Assembly: GCA_018399635.1 (NCBI GenBank) | Contig: JAGYOH010000013.1 | Location: 33,465-97,464, forward strand | DNA from: Clostridia bacterium | GTDB lineage: Bacteria > Bacillota > Clostridia > Peptostreptococcales > Acidaminobacteraceae | DNA length: 64,000 nucleotides | Direction of reading: 5' to 3' | Shown: positions 62,695 to 64,000 of the stretch, piece by piece | Position numbering within the stretch: position 1 is the stretch's first letter | Layout of the letters: each line of letters begins with the position of its first letter | Translations under genes and position numbers: made by a program | The notes under the pieces: generated by a model | Seen by the model: only the letters and a program-made list of their open reading frames with translations | Told to the model about the DNA's origin: nothing | The model's database searches: none

Positions 62695-62731
62695 GAAACC
62701 TATCAATACTGATGGGTTTTGTTTTTTTTTG
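62695..62731 (+). terminator. Rho-independent terminator
   Basis: AAACCTATCA pairs with TGATGGGTTT (one wobble) around ATAC and is followed by a long T-run. Confidence 0.85.
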
Positions 62732-62801
62732 GTCTTCATTCGTTAGAATGAAGTCACTGAAGCAGCAGAATCAATAGTTGTGCTGAAAGGGATGAATGAT
62801 C

Positions 62802-63776
62802 ATGAAAAGAAAGATGAATTATTTTGCTTTAATCGCAATTTTCTTCCTGCTGTTGGCCTCCTGCGCCAAGGCCGAGGACCGGCCCGGGACGCCTGATTAT
62901 GGGAATCCTGAATCCTGGATCACTCCCTTTGAAACGGACCATGAAGTGGATGTGTTTTACATCTACCCCACAGTCAGCAGCAATGAATCAGGGAACATGG
63001 ACATCAGCAGCGAGGCGGAACGGGCTCTGGCCAGGGGGATTCATGAGGCCCAGGCTTCAGTGTTCCGGGGAAGCGCCAATATCTATGCCCCCTATTACCG
63101 GCAAATGTCCACAGGAGCCAGAATACCCGATGATCCAAACGCTCTGGCCACGGACTTGGAAGAATTCAAGCAGGGTGCCGGGGATGTCAAGGCCGCCTTC
63201 AGTTACTACATGGAAAACCTGAACCAGGGCAGACCATTCATACTGGCGGGCCACAGCCAGGGGACCATGGCGCTGATCGAACTCATCAAAGAGGAATTCG
63301 GGAGCTCCGAGGCCCTCAGGGGAAAACTCGTTGCCGCCTATCTCATCGGCTATACGGTTACCGATGAAGATCTGGCCCTGTCCGGATTGACCGCGGCTCA
63401 GGGAGAGACGGATACCGGTGTGGTGGTCACCTTCAACACCCAGTCTGAAACCTCCCTCGGCGGCCCCATGCTCATGGCGGGGGCCAACTGCATCAATCCC
63501 TTGAACTGGAAGACCGACGGGACTCCCGCCGAAGCCGGTCTGAACCGGGGGGCGGTCTTCTTCAATGATTCGACGGGGGAATTTCTCAGAGAGGTTCCAG
63601 CCTACTGTGGTGGGGTGATCGACTTAGAAACCGTTGCCCTCACCACCACTATCGGAGAAGAACTTGAAATCGGACCCTATCCCGAGGGGGTCTATCATCG
63701 TTATGATTATGCCTTCTGGTATCGGAACCTTGAGGAGAACGTGAAGGAAAGGATTAAGGCCTACCTTCTAGATTGA
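62802..63776 (+). CDS. DUF3089 family alpha/beta-hydrolase lipoprotein
   Basis: This 324-aa protein has a lipoprotein signal (FALIAIFFLLLASCAK; lipobox LLASC) and so is predicted to be anchored on the outer face of the membrane. The DUF3089 alpha/beta-hydrolase core shows DVFYIYPTVSS, YAPYYRQM and the nucleophile elbow LAGHSQGTMAL, with a Cys pair (NCINP, YCGG) possibly forming a disulfide. ATG at 62802 is used with GAAAGGGA upstream; ATG at 62796 is an alternative. The substrate is unknown, though an esterase is likely. Confidence 0.87.
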   Translation: MKRKMNYFALIAIFFLLLASCAKAEDRPGTPDYGNPESWITPFETDHEVDVFYIYPTVSSNESGNMDISSEAERALARGIHEAQASVFRGSANIYAPYYRQMSTGARIPDDPNALATDLEEFKQGAGDVKAAFSYYMENLNQGRPFILAGHSQGTMALIELIKEEFGSSEALRGKLVAAYLIGYTVTDEDLALSGLTAAQGETDTGVVVTFNTQSETSLGGPMLMAGANCINPLNWKTDGTPAEAGLNRGAVFFNDSTGEFLREVPAYCGGVIDLETVALTTTIGEELEIGPYPEGVYHRYDYAFWYRNLEENVKERIKAYLLD

Positions 63777-64000
63777 CTATCAGCAGGACCACTCCGCCCG
63801 GTCTGCCGGTGCGGCTGACCGTGGCCGTGTCCGGTGACGTGTTAATCCAGGAGACGGCAGTGCAAGGGGGTTCAGTCCTTTTGGAGGGACAAGATCAGTC
63901 TTGAAGCTGCCGGACCCTGGTCTGATGAAAGAGGCCACCTCTTTGACGATGATTTTTTCAAAGATCAGAACAGGCACATCGGGACGGTATCAATTCCTGG
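63777..64000. other. Unassigned region at the window end
   Basis: No frame reaches the window edge with convincing homology. A minus-strand stretch (63780-63977, containing VPVLIFEKIIVKEVASFIRP) is open but unrecognised and has no clear ribosome site. A small hairpin AAAGAGG/CCTCTTT lies at 63926-63942. Confidence 0.35.

Noticed and set aside
1..64000. tRNA or rRNA genes
   Set aside because: No stretch showed a cloverleaf with a TTCRA arm and acceptor, or conserved rRNA segments.

Overview
The window reads as chromosome from an anaerobic Clostridia-like member of the Firmicutes with a fairly GC-rich genome. Support comes from family content (DUF975, DUF134 with DUF5320, pirin with CMD, FetAB, YqxD/DUF188, a TrxB with a two-Trx-fold partner) and from strong AGGAGG-type ribosome sites with frequent GTG and TTG starts. 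No rRNA, tRNA or CRISPR array was seen. The taxonomic placement is an inference from gene families only.

Layout. 1-31.7 kb is ordinary, compact, GC-rich and intact: the end of a branched-chain amino-acid ABC operon (livM end, livG, livF), a DUF975 membrane protein, a PAS-GGDEF-HD-GYP signalling protein whose HD-GYP domain lacks key residues, an FMN glutamate-synthase-like protein, gamma-glutamyltranspeptidase, a YbaK-type deacylase, a three-gene thioredoxin operon headed by a Y1-transposase-like protein that has lost its HUH motif, nfeD-qmcA-VOC, an alpha-hydroxy-acid oxidising enzyme, a YqxD-family protein, a methyltransferase, an FMN-binding membrane protein with a YgjP peptidase, a pyridine nucleotide-disulfide oxidoreductase, a radical SAM protein, a MATE transporter, pyridoxamine kinase, an 8.5-kb cyclic beta-glucan synthase, and a DUF5320-DUF134 pair behind a promoter with paired GGGCATATGCCC-type sites.

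31.9-39.2 kb is a scrapyard: a broken TauE/SafE gene, then an AT-rich block (two IS200/IS605 elements, an IS3 remnant, a decayed AbiEi/AbiEii toxin-antitoxin pair) flanked by two copies of a ~208-bp sequence carrying the same broken two-helix membrane gene. 39.3-42.8 kb returns to intact genes (GNAT, pirin, CMD, WYL regulator).

42.8-54.1 kb is a defence-like island: a MazG-type pyrophosphohydrolase divergent by only 30 bp from an intact PLD-SF2 helicase, then two decayed relatives of the DUF3427 helicase type in tandem, a VSR/DUF559-like nuclease fragment, a zinc-ribbon pseudogene and a decayed dinJ-yafQ pair between ~64-bp direct repeats. A truncated IS605 element follows (54.1-55.7 kb).

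55.7-64 kb is core again: a small orphan protein, FetAB, a homocysteine S-methyltransferase-like protein, a D-threonine-aldolase-like PLP protein, a 48-aa glycine-rich membrane peptide, a dead OmpR-type response regulator beside an intact sensor kinase (separated by a fused IS605 end remnant), and a DUF3089 lipoprotein.

The most interesting material is the WYL / MazG / PLD-helicase cluster with its graveyard of paralogs, the transposase-like head gene of the thioredoxin operon, and the palindromic regulation of the DUF5320-DUF134 pair.
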